From contig NC_133479.1 in the NCBI RefSeq assembly GCF_025370935.1, positions 15,552,894 to 15,616,893 on the forward strand: a stretch of 64,000 nucleotides of DNA, given 5' to 3'. This document shows positions 46,004-57,582 of this stretch, in pieces. The translations under genes were made by a program, and so were the position numbers. How positions within the stretch are numbered: the stretch's first letter is position 1; every line of letters begins with the position of its first letter. The notes beneath the pieces are model-generated. The model worked only from the letters and a program-made list of their open reading frames with translations. It was not told the DNA's origin and did no database searches. This stretch comes from Choristoneura fumiferana. Lineage: Eukaryota > Arthropoda > Insecta > Lepidoptera > Tortricidae.

Positions 46004-46973
46004 CCGATATTCCCACGGGATAGGGATAAATCTTGAAAATTACATCCGCTAGGCTTAGAGTCATGAAATTTGGTATGTAGGTAGTTGGACGTCTGGAATA
46101 AAACATAGGTGACTTTTTGACCCGATATTCCCACGGGAATACCTAGGGATTAAAATCTTGAATAACAACCGCTGGGCTTTGAGCCATGAAATTTTAGTAT
46201 GTAGGTAGCTGGACCTCTGGAATAACACATAGGCTACTTTTATTCCGATATTCCCACGGGATGGGATAAAATCTTGAAATTACAACCGCTGGTTTAGAGT
46301 CATGAAATTTGGTATGTAGGTGGTTGGATGTCTGAAATAACACATAGGCAACTTTTTGAATCGATATTCCCACGGGATACCTAGGGATAAAATCTTTAAA
46401 TAACAACCGCTGGGCTTAGAGCCATGAAATTTTGTGTGTAGGTAGCTGAACCTCTGAAATAACACATAGGCTACTATTTATTCCGATATTCCCACGGGAT
46501 AGGGATAAAATCTCGAAATAATAACCGCTGGGCTTAGAGTCATGAAATTTGGTACGTAGGTAACTGGACATCTGGAATAACACTTAAGTGACTATCCCGA
46601 TATTCCCCCGGGATAGGGATAAAATCTTGAAATAATAACCGCTGGGTCTAGAGTCATGAAATTTGGTATGTAGGTAGTTGGATGTCTGAAATAACACATA
46701 GGCAACTTTTTGAATCGATATTCCCACGGATCCTAGGGATAAAATCTTTAAATAACAACCGCAGGGCTTAGAGCCATGAAATTTAGTGTGTAGGTAGCTG
46801 AACCTCTGAAATACACATAGGCTACTATTTTATTCCGATATTCCCACGGGATAGGGATAAAAATCTCGAAATAATAACCGCTGGGCTTAGAGTCATGAAA
46901 TTTGGTACGTAGGTAACTGGACATCTGGAATAACACTTAAGTGACTTTTTGACCCGATATTTCCACGGGATAG
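46004..46973 (+). repeat. ~119-bp tandem array with higher-order structure
   Basis: The unit start CCGATATTCCCACGGGATA recurs at about 46,004, 46,122, 46,245, 46,361, 46,483, 46,597, 46,715, 46,835 and 46,954 (spacings 114-123 bp). Units fall into three types: A (TCATGAAATTTGG with GTTGGATGTCTG), B (GCCATGAAATTT with GCTGAACCTCTG) and C (AACTGGACATCTGG). Order is A-B-A-B-C-A-B-C. 46,245-46,596 and 46,597-46,953 are two copies of one ~355-bp ABC trimer. Open frames here are by-products. Confidence 0.92.
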
Positions 46974-47226
46974 TTTTGTAACTAAGGGACCCCATACATC
47001 CGTGTATTATTGTTATTATTATTTTGTATTTTTTTCGTTAATTGTATACTTACTGTAGTTTTTAAGTATTTTATTTTATTTTGAAAAAAATACTTTCTGC
47101 CAAGCTTCTTGCGGCGCATTCTTCTTGGCAATGATGGTCTTTCCGAAAGTGCTGGTATTTAAAAAAATGACGTGTAAAAGTGCCCATTGCGGCCTATTTA
47201 CTGAATAAATGATATGAATTTGAATT
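46974..47226 (+). mobile_element. LINE 3' end inserted in the array, 7-bp duplication
   Basis: Flanked by GGGATAG at 46,967-46,973 and 47,227-47,233. It contains TGCCAAGCTTCTTGCGGCGC, ATTCTTCTTGGCAATGATGG, CGTGTAAAAGTGCCCATTGC and an AATAAATGATATGAATTTGAATT tail. It is the same family as 6,145-6,310. The satellite unit resumes after it (GGGATAGGGAAAATTTTTGA). Confidence 0.88.
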
Positions 47227-47886
47227 GGGATAGGGAAAATTTTTGAAATTTTAGCACTGCGTTTAAAGTCTTGACTTTTGTACAGTTATTCGCAACACAC
47301 CCTCAATGAAGACCACGATATAAATTTCGGAAATTTCCAGGGGAATTTTGTAAATCCCGAAAATTTCAATTGCAACTACCAGACCGGAATAGTTTACGCG
47401 TGCGGAAGGCGCCGGGTAAAGCCTAGTTTTCTATATTTAGGAGTAACACGTGCATTTGCTCTTGAAAATCATCATTTGGTGAAGTGGAACTGATGATGAA
47501 GACCAAATTTGACCAATGGAGCGACTAGTTAACAAGTATTTCACGGGTTGAATTTCAATTACTTTAACACAGTTGCTAAGCAATTTAAGCTCATCGTAAT
47601 TCATATGGTGAAATAGAACGGGTGATGAAGCACCAGGACTCCTCAATAATGAACGTCTCTGCATCGGAAAGAGCAATTTTTCGTAAAAGGTGACGAGCAG
47701 TTGACATTAAACTATTGTATCTTAGATACTAGTAGCACGTGCCAGCAGGAGTGATTGAAGCCAAATATACTCGTATCTATAGTTGTAGGTGAGGTAGACG
47801 ATTATAGGTCCACTCCTGCTGGCTCGTGCTGAGGCACCGACTTCAGACTGGTAGAAAATTATTTTCATGTTTTTTTGTAGTCGGTT

Positions 47887-48603
47887 CTATTTTTTGTTTT
47901 ATTTTTTTTAGTGCAATCAGTTCTTTTTGTAACTGTGTGTGTAATCATTCTCTTCAACTCTCGTGGCACTATCTAGGTATACCAAACATTTGAACTTAAC
48001 ATAACGTAAGCCGTGCGACGAGGTTTTAAAAAGTTTATGAACTAATAACGGGTTGACAGATGACGTATCCGTGAAATAAAAACTGAATTCCGTAGGTGTA
48101 AACCATAACATATTTCATAAAATCTCTTTCAATTTAAACTTTCAGGAACTAGTAGTTAATCGTGAAATATCGCATCCATATTTGTCACGTTAATTCATTA
48201 CTAAGATTTCGGTCCTAAAAGGAATATATAATGAAATGCCTTGTGGGGGTGAAATCATTAAAAGTTTCGCGAAGTAGGGAATCTTTCATTACAGTGATAT
48301 CCATTCACTACGCCCACAGCGTATTTACCGCAGGTTCAGGAAGAAACATGCTTGTATTTATACGGTTTCTCAATTCAACTTCAAAGAGCGCAATCGCTCA
48401 TAGCAACAAAAATAAGTTGAAGATTGTTAAGTGTAGTAAGATATTGAAAATATCTGGTGGTTGTTGTTTTTATGTTTCCCGAGTATCGATACCGGTAGAT
48501 TTTAATAACGAAGCATCAAATTATTAATTCGCGATGCTTTTCTGGACACAGGTGTTAGTTTATCATTATCATAAGCTTTTGGCAATAGTAAATTGTGCAT
48601 TAA
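47887..48603. other. Unassigned DNA
   Basis: The 98-codon frame at 48,231-48,527 has no recognised motif. Confidence 0.45.
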
Positions 48604-48669
48604 GGGGCGTAAGAAGGGGATTACTAACGAGAGTCTATCCGATCGGAGTTTGTAATCCCCTTACGGCCC
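48604..48669. repeat. GGGGATTAC foldback
   Basis: GGGGCGTAAGAAGGGGATTA at the left and GTAATCCCCTTACGGCCC at the right pair over about 19 bp with a small bulge. The loop is about 27 bp. Confidence 0.75.
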
Positions 48670-48805
48670 GTGATACATACAATAATTTTTATCACACTGC
48701 GAAGAAAAAAATGCAAAAAATTAAATAATTTTGTGTCCTAACACTTCACAGCTCAGCAAAAGTAAGACGCTAAGAAAACAACTGAATAAATTATGGCTAC
48801 CCGCT

Positions 48806-48935
48806 ACAGGGGAACACTACAAAATTCGAAATCGAAGTTCGTATCGTACCGTCCCTCTCACTCTTGTATTAAATAATGTTAGCGCCAGGAAAACGATATG
48901 AACTTCGATTTTCGAATTTTTGGTAGCCCCCCTGG
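48806..48935. mobile_element. MITE, TACGAAATTCGAAG family, copy 3
   Basis: CAGGGGAACACTACAAAATT at the left and TTTTTGGTAGCCCCCCTGG at the right are inverted. The centre has GTATCGTACCGTCCCTCTCA. The right half carries a deletion relative to copies 1 and 2 (AGCGCCAGGAAAACGATATG). Confidence 0.82.
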
Positions 48936-50873
48936 TTGACACTTTTTTCGAGCCGTCAACCATAGATAATACTAAGAACCGTGTTTAGTATAGAATTCGA
49001 ATGGTCTTACGGCCAGATAATTCTAACATGCTAAAAAAATATTTACTAAATTTATTGCAAAACAATTTGATATAAATTTAAAATATAAAAATAATTAAGT
49101 TTCATGAAGCGTGGCAAATTTTTAAGGTGTGAAATTAGGTTATATAGCCAAGTTTTAAAAATGTAAATAAAACGTTGGCTGACTTGAAACCTCTTTAGTC
49201 TGAAATGACGTACCTACTAACTTTTTAAAACTAAAGTCATAACTCCCTTGGGGAGGAAAACTATACGGAAATCCATAATTTCCGCGGGAACAATTGAGGC
49301 CATTGTCTTTTAGTATACAGGCATGGAACAACGCCATTGATGAGCAAGTGTGATGAAAAATATCTTAACTAAACGCATAGCAAAGTTAGACATTCTTATA
49401 ATCATAAAGCCAATTTTCTTTACAGACCCGTAACCTTTGGCAGTAAAAAAAAAAATATTTATCAGCCACATGCTGTGACCATAACCTTACGCACAGCAAT
49501 AGCTGCTACCCGCATCTTGGCACACGCTAAAACAGTACTGGCTGACGCTACACATGTTTTAATCGCTCCCATTGTTTTTACTGTCACTTTTATTTATATC
49601 CTAAAATAAACATATGAATGTTATTTGTTAATGTCACCCAGGCGAAAGTTAACGCTCTATTGTCCCGCTCAAAATTAGAAATCGATATTTTAAGACCACG
49701 TCACCAAACAATGCTTATTCTTTACGCGGCAATCTATTACAATAATGCTATCGCTCCATCGAAGATATCTATCTAACAAACGTGTGAATCCAAAGCCTGA
49801 CTAAGAAACCAATAAAACGATGTAACGCTCCCGTTGATTTTAAGCTTTACTCGCATGTTGTGTCGTAAAATGTTTATTTCTACTAGAAAGCAATGAATTT
49901 TTGCGAGCGACTCAGTTTGGCCGGAATCACGGTTCAATACGTCGCGCGTCGCCCCTCTCGATTTACGGGGCGCACTAAATACTAATCGTATTTCTAATGC
50001 CATGTCCAATAAAATATGTAGTTGATTTAGAATTAGCACGAACTAAGATAATTATGTCAACCAACCCTCAAATATTTTCAAACGAATCGAATATACTTCA
50101 AATGTTTGCGAAATTTGACCCTTATCTTCGGACCTATTGCGGCTGCGGCTCAATGTAATATATCCTCTTATTGCTCTCTACTTTTCCAACTCCAATAAAC
50201 AGTGGAGAGCTCCTTAGGGCGTGTGCTCGACGAAATGACATTTTCGACCCCTTTCGACCCGACTTGACTTGTGAGCCCTTCTAAAGAGTGTGAGAATCAA
50301 GATCGCCTATTTTAATACGTATTTTTTTATAAACAGTGTCTATATAAAAAGCCACTCCGTCAAAATATGTCGCAACGCGTCTCAAGCCTAAATTGGTAAA
50401 GTTCTGAGTGCCGTAATTGGACTGGCGCTCATGAACCGAAAAACGAATGTAGGGGAGAGGAGTGCCGCGGTCGTAAATAGATAATACCTACCTAACACGT
50501 TATTAGTAAGTGAACAAAGCATTTGACGCATTACACTGGCTGTTCTTCAACACAATGTGATTAAATACTATACGGAAAGGGAGAAATAAAAAATACAACT
50601 TGTAATCAAAAAGGTAAACAACAGGAATAAATTTCGTTTTTTGAAAGACCATAAATAATTAATTTCCCCTTGTAAATAAGTAATTCTTGTTTCTTTCCAA
50701 TCATACTTTAGTTAGTGCGTAGGCGTACGAATATACTACCCATAATTCTGTGATTTCGATACTTTCGATAGGAATAAAATTACACTAATCAAGTATTGCA
50801 GTCGAACGTTGGTTTATAAATTTCGTTAGTTGCCGCGTAATCGAGCTTTTTACGGATATCGATGTAGTACAGT
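48936..50873. other. Unassigned DNA
   Basis: No gene or repeat recognised; open frames up to 88 codons without motifs. Confidence 0.45.
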
Positions 50874-51012
50874 CAAGGAATTTAATTCATGGTCCACCAT
50901 GGATCCTTTTCAACGGAAAAGTCATTACGACTTTCCTTGTTAATTAATGCGATGTCACTATGACGTTTACTGTGAAATGGTTCCATGGTGGCCAATGAAT
51001 TAAACTCCTTGC
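50874..51012. mobile_element. 139-bp foldback MITE (TTTAATTCATGG)
   Basis: CAAGGAATTTAATTCATGGT and GGCCAATGAATTAAACTCCT lie in inverted positions. CCACCATGGA/TCCATGGTGG continues the pairing (arms about 30 bp, few mismatches). An inner GGAAAAGTC/GACTTTCC hairpin is also present. Confidence 0.78.
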
Positions 51013-51515
51013 CTACTTTGCTTATTATTCGATTTTCTCGCTCCACACAAACGTATCTAGGGACGAATGACAAATCATTTCCAGATATTACCTGACGAAG
51101 GTTTATTGACGCCTCAACTAAAGTAAAATAAATTGACGTATTTCACAGTGTCTGTCGAGAAATCAACTCTAAAAAAAAGAAGCCAGATTAAAATTGACAC
51201 GACATCAAGTAATAAGACGTTAGTTATCATGGTTTTAGCTTAGCTTCTATATATAACAGACATAGTGCACAACTTATTATCGTTTTTTTTTAACTTTACC
51301 GCTGTTGATATATTATTTAGACTTAAAATTGGCACCGATATGTTATTTGGATTGCCATCAGCAAAATATCTTGAATTAAAAATATAATTTTCAACAAAAA
51401 ATTAAGCTTTAGTTATCCATTGCCAAACATTTATTGATTTATTTAACATTCTTCCTATTTATATGATAGACGACTTCATAATTCCGTCACCTGCTATTTC
51501 GGAATCCCTGTAGGC

Positions 51516-51554
51516 GTGACGAATACCGAAACCAATTCGGAAATGATTCGTCAC
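51516..51554. repeat. Nested double hairpin
   Basis: GTGACGAAT/ATTCGTCAC (9 bp, outer) encloses CCGAA/TTCGG (inner). Short and compact; no element assigned. Confidence 0.6.
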
Positions 51555-52157
51555 ACAAATACGCCGAAGAAGTTATTACAAGTGGATACAAACACTGCAT
51601 TTTCATAACAACCAACATCGTAATAATATTTTTTTTTAGATAACTTTTAGTGCTATGTGGAAATAGCAATTTCCGAGTTTAATTTGATTTTCTAATCGGC
51701 ACAAACTGAAATTGTATGTGTGACCACAGAATAGATAACAGTGTGACTAGATATGATGATTACCTACTCGTAGTTCTTTTCTTAGTTTGCAGTTTGCTTT
51801 TAAACCTGCCCCAGCAGCGTGAGCGGACCTCATAGATGGTATCGTCACTTCCGGCCCGTCCAAGTACAATAACCGTTCTACCGGAAGCGCAGCGCGTGCG
51901 CCCATCACGCGTCCCATACACGCTATACATTTATACCACCTCGATAAAATGCTACAGATTTTTTATTTCTTCAGCGAAAGGAAGCTATCGTTGGATTTTA
52001 TGTTATAACCTGGATTAGCAGCAAGAAATGGTAGTGCGGGACAGGATGCCTTATTTACCTTTTATAGTGAGATCTGCGCGCTTAAAACTCAGCCTCTTTT
52101 GTTATTCTGTGTTTATTCATATAAAGTCCAGTCGCGCAAAATCCTTGCCCATGTTTA

Positions 52158-52489
52158 AATCTATTTATGCTTAGGGAGCACTATTCATCTTCCGTATGAA
52201 TGTTTTAGCTTTTTTATTTATATGCTGCTGTCTATTTATATACTTAGATTTGTTGTATGATTAGTTTTACATATTTTTGATATTGCTTTAATCTGCTGTA
52301 AGTTGCACCACCTGCTAAAATACTTCTCCCTTAATTTACTATTGTAAAGGTTGCCTGAAAGAGATCACTCTAACTAATTAGGCCGTATATTGCTTACCTT
52401 GGAAAATCTCTATAGGTATGTACGTGTGTTTTTTGTACTGCTTACTATGTGTTGGTGTTCAATAATGAGTCAATGTATTGTATTGTAGT
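52158..52489 (+). mobile_element. LINE 3' UTR, longer copy of the 6.8-kb family
   Basis: TTATGCTTAGGGAGCACTAT, TTGCACCACCTGCTAAAATA, GGTTGCCTGAAAGAGATCAC, TTAGGCCGTATATTGCTTAC, CCTTGGAAAATCTC and GGTGTTCAATAATGAGTCAA with a TTGTA tail. GGTTGCCTGAAAGAGATC...TTAGGCCG is a widespread lepidopteran LINE 3' UTR block and is deleted in the 6.8-kb copy. Confidence 0.8.
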
Positions 52490-52559
52490 TTTAGTACTTA
52501 TCTAGTTAAAACAGCGCTAAGTTTAAAATCGAAAAAAATGTCCGTGTGTGGTTCTTTCG

Positions 52560-52750
52560 TATCCTCGGTTCCATTTCTCTTCTTCCGTAATCCCGCCGAA
52601 CGACCTATAAAAAGTCTCGGTGACACCGTCAGCGTGATTCCATAATATTATTTAAGTGCTGGTTTTACTGCCAGACCCTCGCGGTGAACAGACAACATCG
52701 CGCCGTTCCGCAGCCTGCCCTACCGTGAATGCCCATTGTTACCACCGCCA
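52560..52750. promoter_or_regulatory. Possible TATA-containing promoter
   Basis: CTATAAAAAG (TATA-like, 52,605-52,614) is followed about 25 bp on by GTCAGCG and lies in a locally GC-richer stretch with no repeat match. Spacing is slightly short for a standard TATA/initiator pair and no coding exon follows. Weak. Confidence 0.2.
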
Positions 52751-53358
52751 TTGACTGACTGAACAGTACTCCACTTCACTTATAATAGAAATTACGTATT
52801 CACCTCGATAATTGTATAATAAATTGTGATTACGTCGCCATTCATGAACCGACGTGACCGTGCCGTAAATCGGTCTAGTCACGAGAGAGATTTTCTGTGA
52901 AATTTTCACACAGCACGGGTAAAAAACCTCACACAATAAACCACATTTACTTGCACAGGTGGACACTTTTACTGGAAATGAAATCCATCTGATCAAATAG
53001 CTGCTTTCTTGTGCGAGGGGATTGAAAAGTAAAATGGAAACCTTCATTATAATGGAATTGGTTTTCCTATACGCTTTGTAAAATAAATATATCATCTATT
53101 TCTACTGTACTGCGAGTATATGAACTGGCAATATGTTAACAACGAGAACATTTCTAGAAATTGAATAGCTAATAATTGTCTATAAAGCATAGATTTTATC
53201 ATCCTACGAAGAGATGCACATTTGCATGCGCTCGACGCAAATTAATTTTGTTTACCGGACGCAGCTGATAAGCCTGAATCGTAAGTAAAGTAAAATACGT
53301 CATACATTTTTCTACTCAACTTCGTTGAAAACGTCCTTATCATTTTTCTAATTAAAGA

Positions 53359-53564
53359 ACTGCTAGTTGCATCTTAAATTTATCAAGGCCTGGGTTTTAT
53401 GTTGAAATAATGCTATTTTTGTTATTGATATTAAACAATGCTTTTTCTCGTATTGTTAGTACCTAACAACTATTGTTTTTAGTAATAACAATACGATAAA
53501 TAGCATTATTTCAACACAAAACCTGGGCCTTGGCCTTGATAAGTCCTAGATGCCACTAGCAGTT
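53359..53564. mobile_element. 206-bp foldback MITE
   Basis: AACTGCTAGTTGCATCT at the left and AGATGCCACTAGCAGTT at the right form the outer arms. The longer inner arms carry TATCAAGGCCTGGGTTTTAT, GTTGAAATAATGCTATTT against AAATAGCATTATTTCAACAC. One arm has an extra few bases (CCTGGGCCTTGGCCTTGAT). No coding content. Confidence 0.85.
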
Positions 53565-56089
53565 AATTAGCAGTAATTACCTAAGTATATTTCGTTTTAC
53601 AACTTCTAAAAGTTAATGCAGAATTTTACTCGTTAAATGACGCAACATCCAAGATCCAAGTATTTGATGAAGACGGATGCACAAATGTTTATAAACTCGA
53701 ACTTGCACGCATAAGTGCCCGTGGGCCAGATAACGCATGGACGGGCTTCTTAATCAAATGCATGCTCGCTCGAATTGATACCGAGGTCTGTCTGTGTTGC
53801 CCTTAGAACAAATAAGACAATACTCACAACATCCAACAATCGTAGGAGAAACATTACTAGCCGAAAAGTGTTGAAATTTTTTTTTTTCAGTAGTTAATTT
53901 TATATGTCCACACCTCAATGCAAGCAATTCTTCTTTCGCGAAATGAACGAATAATAAACTCGGAATAGTAACGATCTGAAATAACCCATTAAGAATTCCA
54001 TTATACGATCTACAGGAGCCGCCGGCCCTTATGCAAACTGGTTCCTATTTTACATCCCAGCAAAGACTGCTCAAGATATTGCGATTATCCTGTGTGTGGA
54101 CCTGAAAAACCGGCCACAGGGATTATCCACCCTGGCTAAAGCATCCGCCTCCACATGCACCATTAAGAGTAATGAACTGTCTGTTCTCTAATGCCGTATG
54201 TATGATAATGTACGACAATTAAATTTTATGATTAGTGATAAAAATTGAGGGCAGAGCTACAAAGTTACGGAGTATGATTTAATGTTATGTTCTGTAACGA
54301 ACGCGATGTTGAATAAATGTTATCAAGTACTTTCGAGAGTTGGAGATCGTATAGTACCTACTGTTATGTATGTATGTATGTATGTAAACTCTTTATTGTA
54401 CAAAAGAAAATTAAGAAAGTTATTTGTGCTTTCAAGTTGAAATAGTTAAACCAATTTAATGTCAATTTATTTAGCTGTATGATCACGACCCTATTTCGTA
54501 TAACATCAATGGCTTTGAGTAAGATATGGTATGGCCGTGCCTTTGTTTTGCTCGATTTGACGGGGGCATTGCCGTGTACCCAGACGATAGTAAAATCGCT
54601 TTACATAAACTCATTACCCCAGCTATAAATATAAAAGATGTTAAAATATATTCCTATATTTGTCACTTACCTACTATAAGCTTTAAGAAATTAAACGATT
54701 AGAGTTAAACAATAAAGTTTATGATAGGTTTTTAAATGGTTGATCAAATAAGTGTTATTGAAAGTGCTCATCTTATAGGAGATACAATTTTATAGAACGA
54801 ATAAAGATTTTCAAATTAAGATTACAATAGAATAAATATATATGTATGCAGCAGTTTTATTAGTAAGATACGGCACCTGCGCTTTCCAAGTTCTGACATT
54901 CGCCTGGTTGCGACAGTCCCGATTGATCTCCTCAGCCCCGCACAATCCCTCAAAGGGTTACGGGATTCTCTAAATTTATCGTACAATTCCTTACGCCTTT
55001 GATCCAAATTTATGATATTTATTTACAGATGCCAATTGATATGAAATTAAACGCGCCGCTTTTGATGGGTGCTCTAATTAAGTTTCAAAATTTGATGGCG
55101 CCATTGGATAATTTTGGGTGTAGGTTACGATAGTTTTTTGATAAATCTGCTTAAGAAGTTTCATGTTGATTTTATTTGTTACTCAATTTGTAGCAATTGT
55201 AGCATTGCTGTTTAAACATTATTTCATTTTTTTAATTGGTATTCTCGAACGATTCCAATGACCTCTCGAAAAGAAACATAAATAAAACTAAATATTCAAC
55301 AAGCGGTCTCAGATCGCGTTCCAAGAAAGAATGAATATGACATCGAATATCCAAACTTTAGGAAAAATTGCAAAAGCGAGTTAGAGCTTCTCAACCGAAA
55401 TCGTGTAACCAAATCAAAAAGTTTCTCACATCTAGTGGACGAAGTTCGACGCCATACCTCGCAACTTGGGCTTCTTGCAAATAATACGGATAAAGTTAGG
55501 TAAATAGAGAATTTAGAAAGTTATTTTGTGGTAGAATCTAAGTGGCATTAAATGAATCGTGATTTCAAAAATGTTAATACTGAGAATCGTTATGGAGCGA
55601 ACGCAACACCCTTCAATTTACTTTTAAGCTACTAAGAAGTTATAAGACCCTGAGCATTTTCTTAAATTAGCTTATTAATTGAGCCAAATTAGTGGTAATT
55701 CTGTAAATGTTCATTGAAGTCGATGTTTTTATCAGTATTCAGCCGTTTCCTGGAGCTCGTAAACAGACGAAGGCCCGTTTGTGCTTTAGTAAAGTTTACA
55801 AGATTACAGGCTTTAACGAGCAGTTCAAAGCTTGAAATACGGAAATAACGCGTTTATTTTTCAGAGATATCGCAATTAACGTTACTCCTTTGTTACCTAC
55901 TTCTTAACTTTATATAATAGGGACTTTTTCAATGATATATATTTGTGAACTTTTTGCATTTTTTGACAAGTTATTTTTGCAGTAATAATTGTTTATTCAA
56001 TAAGCCTTATCATGCTTTAAGAAATAGAATAAGAATATAGAATAGATTGTTGTTGTTGCAGATGTTGCCAATTTATTTAGCCACATTTA
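53565..56089. other. Unassigned DNA with a (GTAT)n microsatellite
   Basis: (TATG)n at about 54,364-54,386 runs into AAACTCTTTATTGTACAAAA, a reversed LINE tail like that at 5.86 kb. Otherwise no gene or repeat recognised. Confidence 0.5.
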
Positions 56090-56257
56090 TAGGGTTCCGG
56101 AGCCAAAATGGCAAAAACGGAACCCTTAATGGAATATACGGTATATGCCGTATACCGTACAAAATACGAAATCCTTGGAAAAATATTACTTAATTTTTTC
56201 GTAATGGCTACGGAACCCTATTTCGGGCGTATCCGACACGCTCTTGGCCTTTTTTTG
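56090..56257 (-). mobile_element. GGTTCCGTAG-family end
   Basis: AGGGTTCCGGAGCCAAAATG, GCAAAAACGGAACCCTTAAT, GGCTACGGAACCCTATTTCG and GACACGCTCTTGGCC are the reversed terminal part of the family. ATACGGTATATGCCGTATAC is a palindromic internal segment. The 126-codon open frame at 56,108-56,488 starts in this repeat and is not a gene. Confidence 0.75.
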
Positions 56258-57352
56258 TTTTCATTCGAGGCTAATGATTTTTTTTCATTTCAGATTGTAC
56301 AACCAGCACTCATTAGTGGTGGTAAGTTGTCTTTTCTTATTCAAATTAACAAATTTTCAAACCCCGTTAATATAACTTTCCACGCATTTAATTACTTACC
56401 GATACCATTTCAGTTCGCCGAAAGTACCAATTTCCCGATTGATCCATTGAATACGACCCCGCTGTACAGATCCAAATCGGCACTATAAGGGGCAAGGACA
56501 ATGTCACATAGAACAAGTAGAATTAACCCACATCACGCTCCGCTGAGCCGAAAACGTTCGTGAACGAATTGCGCAATTAGCAACATTTAATATTCCGTAA
56601 ATAATTTCATTCTAAATCAAACGCGTAATGTCGAAATTCGCGTATTTGGAACTGCAAACTGTTTATGTCCGTACCAAGCAATGCGTTTCCTATGCTCAAC
56701 CCAAATGTATAACAGTTTATTATTGATGGTCAAACCCGTTATAGTGGAAAGGCGAGAAAACTTTTCTGGAACGAATTAAAATTATATAGGTACCGAAATT
56801 GCTCAGTTTTAAATTCTGCGCTCGTTTTAGGGATTATCGCATTGCTATCCTGATGTCACTTTAAAAACCACTGAGCTCCGATTATAATGAAAAGCAGCTT
56901 CACAAACTTTAGGGTTGTTTACTGAATTTTAATGTCTCGTCTCGTTAGCGGGGTGCGTGGGAACGCGGGGTGTAACTTTCACACACACCACCAAGACTGC
57001 CGGCACTTCAAAGTTGAGTCCCTTGCCTTGAAACGCAGTGCATGAATGTATGAAGTGGGAGACCATTTTACAATGGTTATGCCGTAGTAAAGCACGGATT
57101 TAGTGACACGTGTTAGTATATGGGAACTGTGGGAACTGCAGCTGTGCATGTGAGATTAAGTACAGGAAGGTTTTAATGAACTCGTCAAAATTAAAATCTT
57201 TCTAATTGGATCAAAGTAGTACAGTTTGTTTGCATAAATGCTTTTAAATGGTTTTATACAGACCTTAGTATTGCTTTTAAATAATTTTGTTCATTCATAA
57301 TTTATAGCTTAAATAGAAATTTAATTTAGCAGTTTTGTTGATTTATTTGTAA
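56258..57352. other. Unassigned DNA
   Basis: No gene or element recognised. Confidence 0.45.
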
Positions 57353-57581
57353 CTAGCTTATATGCCCGCGACTACGTCTGCGCGGATCTAGGTTATCGCG
57401 CGGTGGCGCCCTCTACCGGAATAAAAGGTATCCTATGTTGATCCTTGGGGTTCAAACTACCTATATACCAAATTTCATCAAAATCGGTTCAGTGGTTTCG
57501 ACGTGAAAGGGTAACAGACAGACAGACAGACAGACAGACAGATAGACAGAGTTACTTTCGCATTTATAATATTAGTAGGGA
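57353..57581 (-). mobile_element. Complete non-autonomous Helitron with (GACA)n
   Basis: The plus strand begins CTAGCTTATATGCCCGCGAC after host A (57,352) and ends TATAATATTAGTAGGGA before host T (57,582). CCGCG...CGCGG (57,365-57,384) forms the hairpin near the CTAG end. A (GACA)n microsatellite at 57,514-57,550 sits in the usual place near the TC end. 229 bp, non-coding. Confidence 0.92.
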
Positions 57582-57582
57582 T

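Larger units (their letters stand above)
45860..47426 (+). mobile_element. Helitron carrying an expanded minisatellite
   Basis: Starts TCCTACTATATTATAAATGT with host A before it. Ends GCGCCGGGTAAAGCCTAG with host T after it. The 5' part has GTGAGTGAGTGAG and TTTGTTACTTTTTCACGCTT, as in related copies. The 3' part has TTTCAATTGCAACTACCAGA and a GC-rich end. The sequence across the insertion point, GGTAA|TTTTCTATATTT, matches the intact copy 1 (GATAA|TTTTGATATATTT, read in reverse at about 42,492-42,508). It has no Rep/helicase frame; the length comes from an internal ~119-bp tandem array. Confidence 0.93.
45654..47886 (+). mobile_element. AACCGACT element, copy 2, interrupted by a Helitron
   Basis: 45,654-45,859 and 47,427-47,886 align with the reverse of copy 1 (41,937-42,720): AACCGACTTCAAAAAAAGG at the left, CATCATTTGGTGAAGTGGAA, GACTCCTCAATAATGAACGT and GCACCGACTTCAGACTGG near the right, GTAGTCGGTT at the edge. 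Net length is about 670 bp once the 1,567-bp Helitron is removed. Most of one foldback arm is deleted. Confidence 0.88.

Noticed and set aside
46194..46936. Open frames across the tandem array (minus strand, 61-70 codons)
   Set aside because: They are the same satellite unit read in shifted frames and end at unit-specific indels.
46004..46973. CRISPR-like spaced repeats
   Set aside because: The ~119-bp units are contiguous tandem repeats with no unique spacers, in a eukaryotic genome.
52739..53095. 118-codon minus-strand open frame
   Set aside because: No recognisable domain and no supporting splice or promoter context.
56108..56488. 126-codon plus-strand open frame
   Set aside because: Its first half is the end of a known repeat family (CAAAAACGGAACCC, GGCTACGGAACCC), so the frame is accidental.
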